A stretch of 64,000 nucleotides of DNA from contig CAVNZM010000004.1 in assembly GCA_963693365.1 (NCBI GenBank), positions 10,044,001-10,108,000 of the forward strand, read 5' to 3'. Both the position numbers and the translations under genes were made by a program. The notes under the pieces are model-generated. The model was not told where the DNA came from. It did not search any database and saw nothing but the letters and a program-made list of their open reading frames with translations. This document shows, piece by piece, positions 1 through 14,390 of the stretch; positions within the stretch are counted from its first letter, which is position 1; every line of letters starts with the position of its first letter. Source of the DNA: Amoebidium appalachense (Eukaryota > Ichthyosporea).

Positions 1-1115
1 TGATTGGCTGTTCCAACGTTTACCTCTGCTGTCGACGTCTCTTTATGGTTATCTTGTTTCCTTATCAGGCTATTTGCTAATGCTGTCCCCAAGATCTAGG
101 GGGACCATCCTGTTTCGTGCGTGCGCTCAAGGCTTTTCATTCCGGCTCCTTTTCGCTCTCGCCCCCACACTTGAACTGACTTCGAATGTTCGCCACACTC
201 GCACATGCCTTTGTGCGAAACACACGAGCACACCAAAGCAGAACATCTTTTGCTTCTTATCTGAAAGCGGACGCATCTTGGACTGGCGTTAGCAAGTACT
301 TTGGGCTGCATGTTAGGTAGGCGAAATGAGTGCTCATGATATGCTGATGAAAGCAAAACGGGTGTGGTGGAGTGTAAGAAGGGGGGAGGGAGCGAGTAAG
401 CGTGGGAGGGAGTCTTAGGGAGGGGCCTATGGGAGTGGACGGGAGGGTCGAGGGTAGGCTAAGGACGAGGGGCCCAGTGAGAAGTGGCTGCACAGGAGAG
501 CGAGGGGGGGTGAGATCTTTGCAGGTTGTGGGACAGGAGAAGCCTTGGAAGTTCAAGGGGGTTGGGGAGGGGGGAGGGGGAGGGGGAGGGGGTATAGGGG
601 GTCTCCAGGATAGAGGGGAGGGGCGGCGGGGTGAGGAAGTGTGTGTGTGGTTTTAGGGTGGGAAGGGGGGGAGGGGAGGGGGGAGGGGAAGGGAGGGGGG
701 CGAGAGAATGATATGGAGGGAGCCATAAGGAAAGGGGGGCCCAAGGGGGGGGACGGGAGGGTGGGGGCTGGATAGGGAGGAGGAAAGAAATGGCTGCAGA
801 GGAGAGCGAGGGGGAGGTTAGACCTTGGCAGGTTGTGGAGAAGGGGAAGCCTGGAAGTTTTTTTCTTTTTTTCTTTTGTGTGTGTGTGGTTTTAGGGTGG
901 GAAGGGGGGGAGGGAGGGGGGGAGGGGAAGGGAGGGGGGCGAGAAATGATATGGAGGGAGCCATAAGGAAAGGGGGGCCCAAGGGGGGGGACGGGAGGGT
1001 GGGGGCTGGATAGGGAGGAGGAAAGAAATGGCTGCAGAGGAGAGCGAGGGGAGGTTAGACCTTGGCAGGTTGTGGAGAAGGGGAAGCCTGGAAGTTTTTT
1101 TCTTTTTTTCTTTTT

Positions 1116-1146
<31 letters not shown>

Positions 1147-1608
1147 GAAGGGGGAGGTGGGTGGGGAGGGTTCTCCCCGTGATGGAGGGAAGGGTTGGGG
1201 AGGAGGTGTGTGTGTGTGTTGGAGGGGAGGAAGGGGTAGGGGGAAGAATTATTCAGCCGGAAGCCAGGAAGGAGAGGATTGAAGGGTGGGGAGCTGTGCA
1301 ACTAATTCGTTTTGATATGTAGGACACAATGGTGATATGTGCGCCCGCTTGACATTCCCCCCCTCCCTCCGCGCCTCTCCCCACCAACACCACCACAACC
1401 ATCATTACCCCCCCTCCCCCCTCCCCCCTCTCCTCCCTCTTCAGCCCCCTCCACGCACTACACACAACTCCTCGGGCTTCTAATCGTGATCCCCAAGCTT
1501 TCCACACTGTTGTCTTTCATTTTCTGTGCCTTGGCTCTCACTTCTTGTATGTCCCCCTAACTCAAGTTTTTCGCTTTGTCTTGCCACCGTGTACATCCCC
1601 CCCCCCTC

Positions 1609-1657
<49 letters not shown>

Positions 1658-1975
1658 CCCCTTCCCCCTCCTTTCTCCTCCAGCGCCTGCACTTGGATCC
1701 AAAAGCCCTGTCTACCGTGCACATGCGCACTTTTCTTGTCTTTGTTTTTGCATATTATTTCCTGTTTTGCACCTTTTTTTTCGTGTTGAGTACTTTTACT
1801 CAGTAATGAATTGTGTGCACATTCTACCCCGCCTCCCGCGTGGGCCACCCACCCACCCACCACCTTCTTTCCTCTTTCCCCAAACTGTCCACGTTTTACT
1901 ATTCGATTGTTTGAGCCCATCACCTAAATACCCCCCGCCCCCCTTACCCCCCCCCCCTCCCTCCCCCTTCCGCAG
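1..1975 (+). other. 5' part of the PHPT1 block, no assignable exon
   Basis: No coding exon can be assigned. A possible 5' exon lies between a tatcag acceptor near 70 and a TTAG/gtaggc donor near 320, and other splice-like sites occur near 1320 and 1683, but none has homology I recognise. The rest is G-rich intron-like sequence, one compound T/G homopolymer (1096-1147) and a C-run of about 50 nt (1600-1654). Confidence 0.5.
640..1110 (+). repeat. Tandem duplication of a ~241-bp unit, copy 1 only
   Basis: The stretch from the 'ttttagggtgggaagg' near 650 to the T-run near 870 is repeated from about 890 to 1110, with the same landmarks (gatatggagggagccataagg, ggctgcagaggagagcgagg, gttagaccttggcagg). 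The corresponding place in the second block (31520-31740) has a single unit. A shorter related unit with the gcaggttgtgggacaggaga variant lies just before, at 470-650, in both blocks. Confidence 0.8.
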
Positions 1976-5182
<3,207 letters not shown>

Positions 5183-5199
5183 AGTAGTGAGTGCCTGAG

Positions 5200-5415
5200 T
5201 GTCCCCCGGGGGGGGGGGGGGGGGGAGGGGGGGGGGGAGGGGGGGGGGGGGGGGGTGGTGGTGGTGGTTGTTTGGGGAGGGGGGAGGGGGGGGGGGGGGG
5301 GGGATGGTGGTGGTGGTTGTTTGGGGAGGGGGGGGAAGGGGAGGGGGGGGGGGGGGGGGTTGGTGGTGTGTGTGGCGGAGGGGGAAGGGCGGGGGGGAGG
5401 GGGGAGGGCACTCCG
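5200..5415 (+). repeat. G-rich tandem tract after PHPT1
   Basis: Long G-runs separated by two copies of a unit containing ggtggtggtggttgtttggggagg. It starts 18 bases after the stop codon and would be in the 3' UTR or just beyond. It is a strong G-quadruplex candidate. The second block has the same structure with different run lengths (35765-35958). Confidence 0.7.
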
Positions 5416-5883
5416 GGATGTGGGGGATGTGATTCCGTCCGGTATGCCACTGCTGGAATCAAGGAGACAAAGACTGTAGTGTTAAATTTGCTTATGTACG
5501 CCCTCGTCACCATGTATGATCGTAGCGACATGTAGTAGACATCTTAAAGGGCCCACGCCGTAGGCTGCAAATAAGAATGTAAATGGAATATCACCATATC
5601 ATATTATAGTGTTGTATAAAACGTGTAAAGATTTCGGTGATATTTACAGGCTGCAGCTACGTAATTGTACAAAATATTATAAACAAGAAATTTTTTTGCT
5701 GAAGTCAAAGATCTCGGGTCATCTATGTCGCATTAATATTACATGATCATAAACACAAGAATTCCAACTTCTTAAGATTACTACTTTTTACATCTGCAGA
5801 CAATATTCGTAAACCCCCCCCCCCACACACACACACACACACACGTGCACACACACACGCACATGCACATGTAGACACAAATA

Positions 5884-5885
<2 letters not shown>
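5416..5885. other. 3' flank of PHPT1 copy 1
   Basis: Ordinary AT-richer sequence conserved in the second block. No gene or polyadenylation site is certain. A short C-run and CA tract close it (5814-5845). Confidence 0.5.
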
Positions 5886-5915
<30 letters not shown>

Positions 5916-6213
5916 GATAGAGAGAGAGATCTAGCTATGATAATGACATTCGAAGGCCAGAGGGAGAGGGAGGGAGGGGAGAGAGAGAGAGAGAGAGTGT
6001 GTGTGTGTGTGTGTGTGTGTACACGTGTGTGTGTGTGTGTGATCTAGAGCTATGATCATGACAGCCGAGAAGAAAGATCTAGCTAGAGAGAGGCCGGAGA
6101 GAGAGGGAGAGAGAGAGGGAGGGAGAGAGGGAGAGAGGGAGAGAGCTCGAGGGAGAAAGCCTTGAGAGAGAGAGAGAGAGTGTGTGTCTAGAGAGAGAGG
6201 GGGGGGGGGGGGG

Positions 6214-6251
<38 letters not shown>

Positions 6252-6308
6252 GAAGGAGAGAGAGAGGGAGAAAGAGAGAGAGAGGGAGGGAGAAAGAGAG
6301 AGAGAGAG

Positions 6309-6339
<31 letters not shown>

Positions 6340-6440
6340 GGAGGGGGGGGGGGAGAGAGGGAGATCTAGCTATGATCATGACAGTCGAGAGAGATCTAGC
6401 TAGAAAGGCCGGAGAGAGAGGGGGGGGAGAGAGAGAGACT
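5886..6440. repeat. GA satellite with an embedded GATCTAGCTATGATCATGACAG unit
   Basis: GA-rich low-complexity DNA in which the motif gatctag(ag)ctatgatcatgacag, followed by gatctagctaga and ggccggagagag, appears three times (5929, 6043, 6363). G-runs and a GT tract (5998-6040) interrupt it. The right edge of the segmental duplication lies at its end. Confidence 0.75.
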
Positions 6441-6461
6441 ACATATGGGGGCGCGGCACCC

Positions 6462-6497
6462 GTGGATGTGACGTCACAGGTGTGACGTCACATCCAC
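6462..6497. promoter_or_regulatory. Perfect 36-bp palindrome with two TGACGTCA (CRE) sites
   Basis: Two 17-bp arms (GTGGATGTGACGTCACA and its exact reverse complement) separated by GG. Each arm holds the palindromic cAMP-response element TGACGTCA, the binding site of CREB/ATF-type bZIP factors. It lies about 20 bp after the duplication edge and about 730 bp upstream of the ATG at 7225. Function is inferred from the motif. Confidence 0.7.
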
Positions 6498-6780
6498 ACG
6501 GTCCCGCAGCCCCCAAAGATATGGCATAGGTGGATATGAGGTGTGTGATATCTGTGTATATCGCGACATGGGATATGAGATATGGGTGGATATATGTACA
6601 GGAGCACGTGCACACACTGTGTGTGTGCAAAACACGTGCAGGCACGTGGTTTTAATTAAAAAATTAAATAGAGAGGGCGGAACACGTGTACGCGTACGTG
6701 TGCGCGTACATGTGGTGCGCACACGTACAGGTGCTGCGGATCCAAGGAATGCGAGAATTCTGAATTCCGGCGAAAACTGA

Positions 6781-6932
6781 CCAATGGGAATTCGAATCCT
6801 GAATTCAATGGGAAATTGACCAATGGAAATAGTCGCCCATTGGGAAGAGGCGAAAAAGCAAATTTGCAGGAACACTGACCAATCAGAACGCGTAAGCCGA
6901 AATCTGTACATTCCATCCCGAAACTGACCAAT
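6781..6932 (+). promoter_or_regulatory. Cluster of CCAAT boxes (probable promoter)
   Basis: Four CCAAT pentamers on + (6781, 6820, 6879, 6928), three of them inside the repeated context CTGACCAAT, and one on the opposite strand (6839-6843). This spacing and repetition is typical of NF-Y-bound eukaryotic promoters. The cluster ends about 290 bp upstream of the ATG at 7225, so it probably drives that gene. A weak TATA-like tttataag lies at about 7185. Confidence 0.6.
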
Positions 6933-7224
6933 AGGACCGCGAATGGCTCATTGTTTTTGGTAAACAGAGGCGGCCGGCCGGCGGCGGCCAGACACGCGCA
7001 CAGACTTGTTGTTTTTGCGTACTGCTTCGTGAGATTTGGAGAGGTTTTTGCTTTTGAGATTTCACTGGGCTTTGAGATTTAATAGACACAGGCACAGAGA
7101 CGTTATTTTGCATGCTGTTTTTTATTGAGGCATTGCTCTGGCACAGCCAGGCTAGCAACCATCGATTAGATTGATACTTGAGATTTATAAGATTACAGCC
7201 TGAGATCTAAGGTTACCATTCAAG

Positions 7225-8779
7225 ATGTTCAGCGAGAGCCAGGAAGAGTTTGAAGATGATCTGTTGCGGGCACTGGATGCCGACCCGCAGCAGGTCCTGC
7301 AGGCCCACCCCTTCCTGCAGGCCATGTTGGCCCCACCACCCCCACCCCCACCCCCTCCCCGGCCAGCCCCCCGCCCCCGCCCCCATCAATCACCCCGATG
7401 ACCCCCAGATCATTGCCATGCCGGCCGAGGGCAACTGGCGACTGCGTTCCCGTGTAGATGACATGCAGGCACGGGGACTGGGTGTGCGTGGCCACACCCT
7501 CGAGTACCAACCCCTGCGCACCCTTGACGTGACTGAGTTCCCCCAGTTTTTTGCAGCCATGCTGTTCGATGCCATGGCCCGTGCAGATGTGCAGGCGGGG
7601 GACATGCTGATTGTGCGTATCATCAGCCTGCACGTGCAGGCCAACGGTGTGGACAACCAGGTGGGGGATGATGGCAACCCCAACGCCGACGTGACCAACC
7701 GTCGTGTGTTTACTGCCGGCCCCATGGAGGTGTTCAATGGTGATGTCAACGCCGTGGTGCTCAAGCTGATGGAGAACATACGGCAACGCACCCAGAGTGC
7801 AGCCGAGACCTTCATGGACGGCAGATCCACCGTGCATCTGACGGTGGCCCGACCCAAGGACATGGTGAGGAGGGGGGCCTGCGGGTCCCTGTCCACCACC
7901 ACGGGGGTGAATGCACGGTGGCTGCAGGATCTGGTGGAGGCCAAGGCCGTGGTGGATGTGACCGCCCTCGTGCAGGCTGCCTGCAGCACCGACGACCCAC
8001 AGGTGACCGGGGAGAGGGCCCTCGACCGCCAGCAGCTGCACGGCTTTGCCTACGGCCCCAACTGTGCCCAGCTGTGCCTGTTGTACAGCATGGTGATGTG
8101 GGTGAAGAAGGCAGCCAATGGCAACGAGCAGGCCAGCCTGCCCACCGAGCACACACGCAAGGTGCTGGCCAAGGGGGGCAACCTCATGGATCGCAAGGAC
8201 CACCACGTGCTGTGCCACCTGCTGACCCCGGAGGAGGTGTTGGGGGCCGGCAACACGACCCTGGGGGTGTCGAGATCTTCCGGCTGTGGGGTGTGCAACC
8301 TGCTACTCCCCCCCACAGATCCAAGGAGCCACCACCAAGACCGTTACCTGCGGAGATTGGTGAGGGCAACCCGAGTGCTGTGGACCAAGTACGACCTGCC
8401 TGTGCCTGCAGAGGACGGCCTGACGGTGGATGAGCTGGGGGCAGCCGTGGATGCCCTCAACACAGCCATTGCCGAGCAGCCTGAGTCAGTCACCCGCCTG
8501 CGGCTGGTGGTGGTGGACATGGACAGCGGGGCCAAAGTGCTACGCCGGTACGGGGACCTGAGCATGGCCCTGCCCCCCTCCAAGCTGTGCACCATGTACT
8601 TGGCCCACTCCCAGAAGCTGGGCCACTTCACGGCCATCACCTCCAGTGTCAGCATGACCATCGAGCGCCTACGACACAGCAACCACACGGGGGAGGCACG
8701 ACGGAACCTCAGCACCTGCTACTACCCTCTGTCCTCCATCCCACCCCCAACCCCACCCAGCTCTGAAGGAACAACAGTT
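7225..8779 (+). CDS. Large unrecognised reading frame, broken by a frameshift in a polyproline tract
   Basis: Translation from ATG 7225 begins MFSESQEEFEDDLLRALDADP, an acidic helix-like start, and runs into a proline tract (about 7330-7385). There it meets a stop, while a second frame opens and continues for about 460 codons (INHPDDPQIIAMPAEG..., to ...SSEGTTV). One extra or missing base in the C-rich tract explains the switch. Codon use is strongly GC3-biased and the frame is uninterrupted afterwards, so it is coding or recently was. Segments such as DGLTVDELGAAVDALN and LCTMYLAHSQKLGHFTAITS faintly recall the region before the polymerase domain in protein-primed type-B DNA polymerases of Polinton-like elements, but no catalytic motif is present and I do not claim that identity. 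A GTT/gtaaac donor at 8780 would splice it in phase 0 to 9074. Confidence 0.6.
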
Positions 8780-8975
8780 GTAAACAGACTATGTACGCTG
8801 TCAGACTATCAGGGGATTAGGGGATTATGTTCTCTTTCTGCAACGATTTTCCACAGACCCCCCCCCCACCCCCTCCCCCTCCCCCCCCGGCCCCCCCACT
8901 CCCCTTCCTAAAATGCACACAGGCACACATGCAAGTAAGCGCACGCACGCACACCCACAGCCGCACACACACGCG

Positions 8976-9009
<34 letters not shown>

Positions 9010-9073
9010 TCCGGTTGTATCCCTCGCTTATAAAAATGTGATTCGTGTTGTTCTGATAGAGTTTTGCCGGCAG

Positions 9074-9123
9074 GTGAAACAGCGGGCACAAGCATTTTCT
9101 GGAACAGCTGTGGGAGCTAGCAG
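9074..9123 (+). CDS. Possible second exon of the 7225 gene
   Basis: 50 nt between ccggcag and gtgcgt, read as VKQRAQAFSGTAVGAS. It follows the putative donor at 8780 in phase 0 and ends in phase 2. Based on splice signals and open phase only. Confidence 0.35.
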
Positions 9124-9136
9124 GTGCGTGTGCGCG

Positions 9137-9194
<58 letters not shown>

Positions 9195-9231
9195 TGAGCG
9201 AGTGTGTGTGTGTGAGTGTGTGAGTGTGCGT

Positions 9232-9270
<39 letters not shown>

Positions 9271-9480
9271 TGTGGGTGTGTGTGTGGGTGTGTGTGAGTG
9301 TGTGTGGGTATGGGTGTGTGTGTGTACGTGGGTGGGTGGGTGGGTGGGTGGGTGGGGGTGGGTGTGTGTGTTGGGGGGGGGGGGGGGGGGGGGGGGAGGG
9401 TATGGGTGGGTGGGTGGGTGGGTGGGTGGGTGGGGGGAGGGTGTGTGTGTGTGTGTGTGTATGTGGTGTGCGAAAAAAAA
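9124..9480. repeat. GT, GGGT and G tracts
   Basis: Nearly continuous GT dinucleotides grading into GGGT tetranucleotides and a G-run (9374-9396), then GGGT and GT again. Confidence 0.9.
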
Positions 9481-9550
9481 GGTGAGGGGGAGGGGAGTAA
9501 GGGGGTAGGATAGCGATTTCTGACTCATGCTGTGAAAACAACACCACCAG

Positions 9551-9615
9551 GCCCCAGTATATGGCACATAGGGGTTGGCAGCCATTCAGTGTTCATACAG
9601 GCACTGCTTGCCCAG
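9551..9615 (+). CDS. Possible third exon of the 7225 gene
   Basis: 65 nt between accaccag and gttggg. Joined to the 9074 exon in phase 2 it stays open (PQYMAHRGWQPFSVHTG). It overlaps no recognised domain and could be chance. Confidence 0.2.
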
Positions 9616-9625
9616 GTTGGGCATG

Positions 9626-10409
<784 letters not shown>

Positions 10410-10410
<1 letters not shown>

Positions 10411-11190
10411 TAATTGGGTGGGTATAAATGTGTATAGTAGTAGGTGTTTATAAGTATGTAAGTGGGTTTGTATAGATGTGTAAGTGTGTGTGTCTGTGTG
10501 GGGGGGGGATGTGTGTATGTGTGGGGGGAAGGGGGGTGGGGGTGGAGGGGGGTTGATGTTTAAATGGCGGGGGGGGGGGGGGGGGGGGGGAGGAATGTAA
10601 AGTTGTTGTATAAGTGGGTGTGTATAAATATATCAAATGAGAGACAAAAAGACACCAGTTGGTAAGTATAAATCTGGACGTGGATGTGGATAGTGGGTGT
10701 GTATAAATATATCAAATGAGAGGCAAAAAGACACCAGTTGGTAAGTATAAATCTGGACGTGGATGTGGATAAATGCATGAGTGATTTGTGTAAGTATACA
10801 CTCATGTGGGAACAATGTCTAAGTGGGTGTGTACAAATGTATGAATGGGTGCTTCCATATGTGTCAGGTAGAAATGTAAAAATGGGGGTATGTATAAATG
10901 TTTAAGTGGATTGGTGTATGTCTATGTGGTGTGAATAAATATGTAATGGATGTGTATGAATAACGGATGTGTAGAAGTCCATTTGTGGGTGGGTATATGT
11001 GCAAAATGGATGCTTATAAATTTGTAGCTTGGTGCGTGTAAATTCATAAGGGGGTGGGTATAAATGTATAGTGGATATGTATAAAAATGTATAAGTGGGT
11101 GCGTATAAATGTCTAAGTGGCCACGTTTTCATGCATGAGCGTGTTCGTATAAATGTTTGGCTGGTATAAATGTTAATTATGTAGTGGATG
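10410..11190 (+). repeat. Degenerate minisatellite (GTGGGTGTGTATAAATGTA-like)
   Basis: About 30 diverged copies of a ~20-30 bp unit with the core gtgggtg-tataaatgt. Within it, 10614-10692 and 10693-10771 form a near-exact 79-bp tandem duplication. Confidence 0.75.
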
Positions 11191-11910
11191 CTGACCGTGT
11201 TACTACAGGGCACAGGTAGGAGAGGAAAAGGCAGGGAGCACAAATCTGCACATCTATGTCGCACTGGTGTGAAGCCCCCCTCCCTCCCCCCCCCCCTCCC
11301 CCCCCCCCCTCTTTCCTTCTCTTCCTCTTATAGCTTTTCTCTTGGTCCACTGCCCTGCCTTCTTCCCCTCCCCGCGCTTTCGCCCCTCATATGTTATTCC
11401 CCCCCACCCCTTCCCATGGACAGGGGAAGGGGCGGTCTGAGGTCAGGAGGGAGAGAGAGAGTGTGTGTGTGTGAGGGCAAGTGAGACTGAGAGTGTGAAA
11501 CCCGAACATGCATGCGGAGACGAGAGAGGGGGGAAGGAGTCGGGGAGGTGGGAGAGAGAGGGGAGGGGGGGGGGAGGGAAGGGGACATCTAGGGGCGCCA
11601 AAAGCAAACAGAGGCACATACCACAAACGGATGCACGTACACACGAATAGCAATTTCATCTCCCTGATCGCTCCTTCCCCCCCCTTCCCCCTCCCCGCCC
11701 CCTCTCTCATCCCCTCCACCAACCACCACCATCACTCCCAACATGTACACATACACACGCATACAATTACTGGCACACCTTTGGGTGCGTGCGCAGACAC
11801 ACGTGCACACACGCATACACGAAAACACGTTTTATTGTTATTATTATTTTACTTATTTTATTAGTTCTGATTGGCCACTTTACTTACACGGTCGTTTTAA
11901 CTTCTAACAG
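11191..11910. other. Gap before the transmembrane exon
   Basis: Pyrimidine-rich (11276-11420) and GA-rich (11440-11585) low-complexity DNA and a poorly defined acceptor at 11208 (ctacag). I see no supported coding exon. Confidence 0.4.
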
Positions 11911-12048
11911 GCCATCGTGATTGGTGGGTTTGGCGTGGGTGTGCTGGGTCTGCTCGTGTGGAGGAAGATGGGCAGGCGCAAGAGACAGGAACAGACACAA
12001 AGCAACATGTGGCTTCCGGTGGAGGACGAGGAGGATGAAAACATGTAG
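11911..12048 (+). CDS. Terminal exon encoding a transmembrane helix, basic stop-transfer and acidic tail
   Basis: Follows the acceptor ttctaacag and runs 45 codons to TAG. It reads AIVIGGFGVGVLGLLVW, a 17-residue Gly-rich hydrophobic helix, then RKMGRRKR and a short tail ending PVEDEEDENM. This is the typical C terminus of a type I membrane protein (helix, positive stop-transfer, cytosolic acidic tail). The start is set by the splice acceptor. It may belong to the gene beginning at 7225, which is the only long + reading frame upstream, but the connecting exons are unproven. Confidence 0.55.
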   Translation, partial: AIVIGGFGVGVLGLLVWRKMGRRKRQEQTQSNMWLPVEDEEDENM

Positions 12049-12390
12049 GGACGGTGTTTTTGGTTTAGTTTGCCGTATCTCCGTGTATGAAATAATGCAG
12101 GGAACATCCAATACGTGGTGTTTTTGGTTGAGTTTTCCGAATCTCCTGGATTTATCGGCGTTTAGGAGAGTGAAACATGTAGGGAGTATCAAAAAAAAAC
12201 TGTGTTTTTGGTTTGGTTTTACGAGTTTCCCATGTCAGAGGGGGGGGGAAACAATTCGATAATAGAGATACCCGGGAGTTTTGGGGTTCTTTTTCTGAGT
12301 TTTCCCCAACTCGAGGCACAAACACAGGCTAACGCGTGGTTGCCTGTACATGTGGAGGACGAGGAGGAGGATGAAAACATGTAGGGAACA
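12020..12390 (+). repeat. Degenerate tandem copies of the terminal exon end and its 3' flank
   Basis: The sequence around the stop (gtggaggacgaggaggatgaaaacatgtaggga) recurs at 12352-12388 with an extra GAG. In between, the motif gtgtttttggtttrgttttnc-atctcc occurs at about 12055, 12119 and 12203, each after an ...atgyaggga... segment. This is a ~65-75 bp repeat that has copied part of a coding exon. Confidence 0.65.
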
Positions 12391-12598
12391 TCGTGGTGAC
12401 GTCATGCGTGACAAATGTTTCCGGCCCGGCTGTGCTGACTTGGCTGACGTAAGCTTAATCAAGACAGCAGAGTCGTAGAAGAGCAAAATAGATGACGAGG
12501 ACGTTTTTTGACCTATACCCTTTAACCCTATTTTCCCTTATGCTAGCCATTGAAGTTTTTCAGTAGCTTGTGGAGCTTAGACAGACGAGCGAAGCGCT

Positions 12599-12736
12599 TT
12601 ACAGCCCAAGGGGACCCATTCGCCTGCGAGCTGTGACGTCATACTTGGCGTGGAAGAGTCCAGTGGTGTGTGTCTGGAAGTCTATGGTCGAATATTTCAT
12701 GGTTCCTTTGATGATCAGAGTACCGTTACTCCACAC
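12599..12736 (-). CDS. Possible minus-strand terminal exon, unrecognised
   Basis: An open minus-strand stretch reads VWSNGTLIIKGTMKYSTIDF and continues to a TAA. It has a balanced amino-acid make-up unlike the surrounding low-complexity DNA. No family is recognised and the upstream splice site is unclear. It contains a TGACGTCA site that may simply be coding. Confidence 0.22.
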   Translation of the reverse strand: MWSNGTLIIKGTMKYSTIDFQTHTTGLFHAKYDVTARRRMGPLGL

Positions 12737-12856
12737 ATGCCTAGTCGAGCATGAGCTCTTTGTCGTAAGTAGCACTTGCGGCAACCCAAAGTAACTAATT
12801 TTGCACTTCTTTTCGGGTTCGACAAGAGTTTTTTCCGGACATGGTGTACAAAACAA

Positions 12857-14390
12857 AATAATCAGTACTGAAGCTATGGCAGCTCGTGATCACATAGATG
12901 CTGTTTGGCCTAGTCTATTTCGCCCGTTGACTCTTAATGAGTCCTGAAATAACAGGGCTGGCTGACAAAGAGCTTGTCGAGACCTTGATCGAGACAGTTG
13001 TTAACGAGCATGCTGTTCAAGTTTGTCCTGATGACTAAGTCAAGCTGAAGCTTCGATTCCATGAAAGCGATGCGGATAGTACACACACACATGCACAAAC
13101 ACTTACCCCTGCCATTCACTTGCTAACAAACATCAACCATACTCTTGCTGTCCCCTCTCTCTTGTTCAACACGTGCTTACTCTTAAGAGATTCGACCACC
13201 CTTTTCCTTTTGCCTCTTACTATCCCCCCGATTCCGTGCTTGCTTACTTGATACCCCCTCATTCATGCTCAACCACACACACACATGCATGAATTTGCTT
13301 TTTCTCCCCTCCCTCCCCTATCACCCCCCATGACTTTTTTATCTCCCTTCTCTCCTCGGAACCACAACTATTTCGTACTCTGGCTCACCTCACACACACG
13401 CTTTCACACACTTTCTCTCTACTTTCGAACCACCCACCAACCCACTCGCCGTCCCTTCTCGTATATCTCCTATTTGCGCACTATCTACAGAAGTGAGCTA
13501 TCGAGAGATTCACATTCGTTTTTAGATTCTATTATTATATATCTTTTATATTATATTTGCCCAACAATCTCTGTTCCTCGTTCCCTATAGTTGTTGAAAA
13601 CTTTTGTGACACGTCCTTAATATGACCTATGAATGCTAAGGCTTAATGCCAGTTTTTGCAAATGATTGACAACACTGTCATTTTTTGGTATAAAGCTGAT
13701 AGACCCACACAGGAATCCAACTAAGCGCGGGGCATGGCTTCTGTGCTTCTGTGATGAGCCATGCTTATCATTGCACAGTAAAGCTAGCTTTAAGATGTCT
13801 AGTGTGTATGAACACATCAGGACATCTTGGCACCCTGGCACCCGGAATGGATAACGAGGGGGTAGAAGAGAGGAGTAGAACGGGCAGAAATCAAATCAAC
13901 TGCCGCCGAGCTGCAGCGGCGAGACCCTAAGACGGCATCACCAGGGCCACTTGGGAAGGCTTCTGCGTCTGCATGGCATTTAAGTGCGTAGTCAACTTGA
14001 GAGAAAGGTCGTTCCAGCCTTATGTATTGATGTGGTCGTCAGCAAGGGTGAAGTGTCGATAGTGTAGGTCATTCGATAGAGCAGCTTACGGCTCCGACTA
14101 AAAATTCAAAACAAACGGTGTCCCTTGCTTCACTCAAATAAACGGCTAGCTATTGCCACCTGGGCCCTGCAAGCGCTTTCACTGACCTTCACTCATATCC
14201 ACTTTGCATGTCTTACAACTGGACTTGTACATCATCAACCTATGCCACAATCTCATAAACAACCTTCAAAAAATCAGTTTCCTAACAGCGAACAAATACA
14301 TCTAAAACGAGTTTGCTGCATGCCCAGGCTCAAAGACGCCGGAAGTAACTCAACCATAACAACTTCTTACGAGGACCTCTGACCAAGCAT
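12857..14390. other. No supported gene
   Basis: Single-copy-looking sequence with T/C-rich parts (13090-13480). Short ORFs on both strands lack splice logic or recognisable similarity. Confidence 0.5.

Noticed and set aside
459-1301. Minus-strand 280-codon Pro-rich ORF in the first PHPT1 block
   Set aside because: Translation of G-rich repeats on the opposite strand; it contains the 241-bp duplication and is not kept at the same length in copy 2.
7229-8218. 329-codon minus-strand ORF opposite the 7225 frame
   Set aside because: GC-rich coding DNA often leaves the antisense frame open; the sense frame has the better composition, start and promoter.
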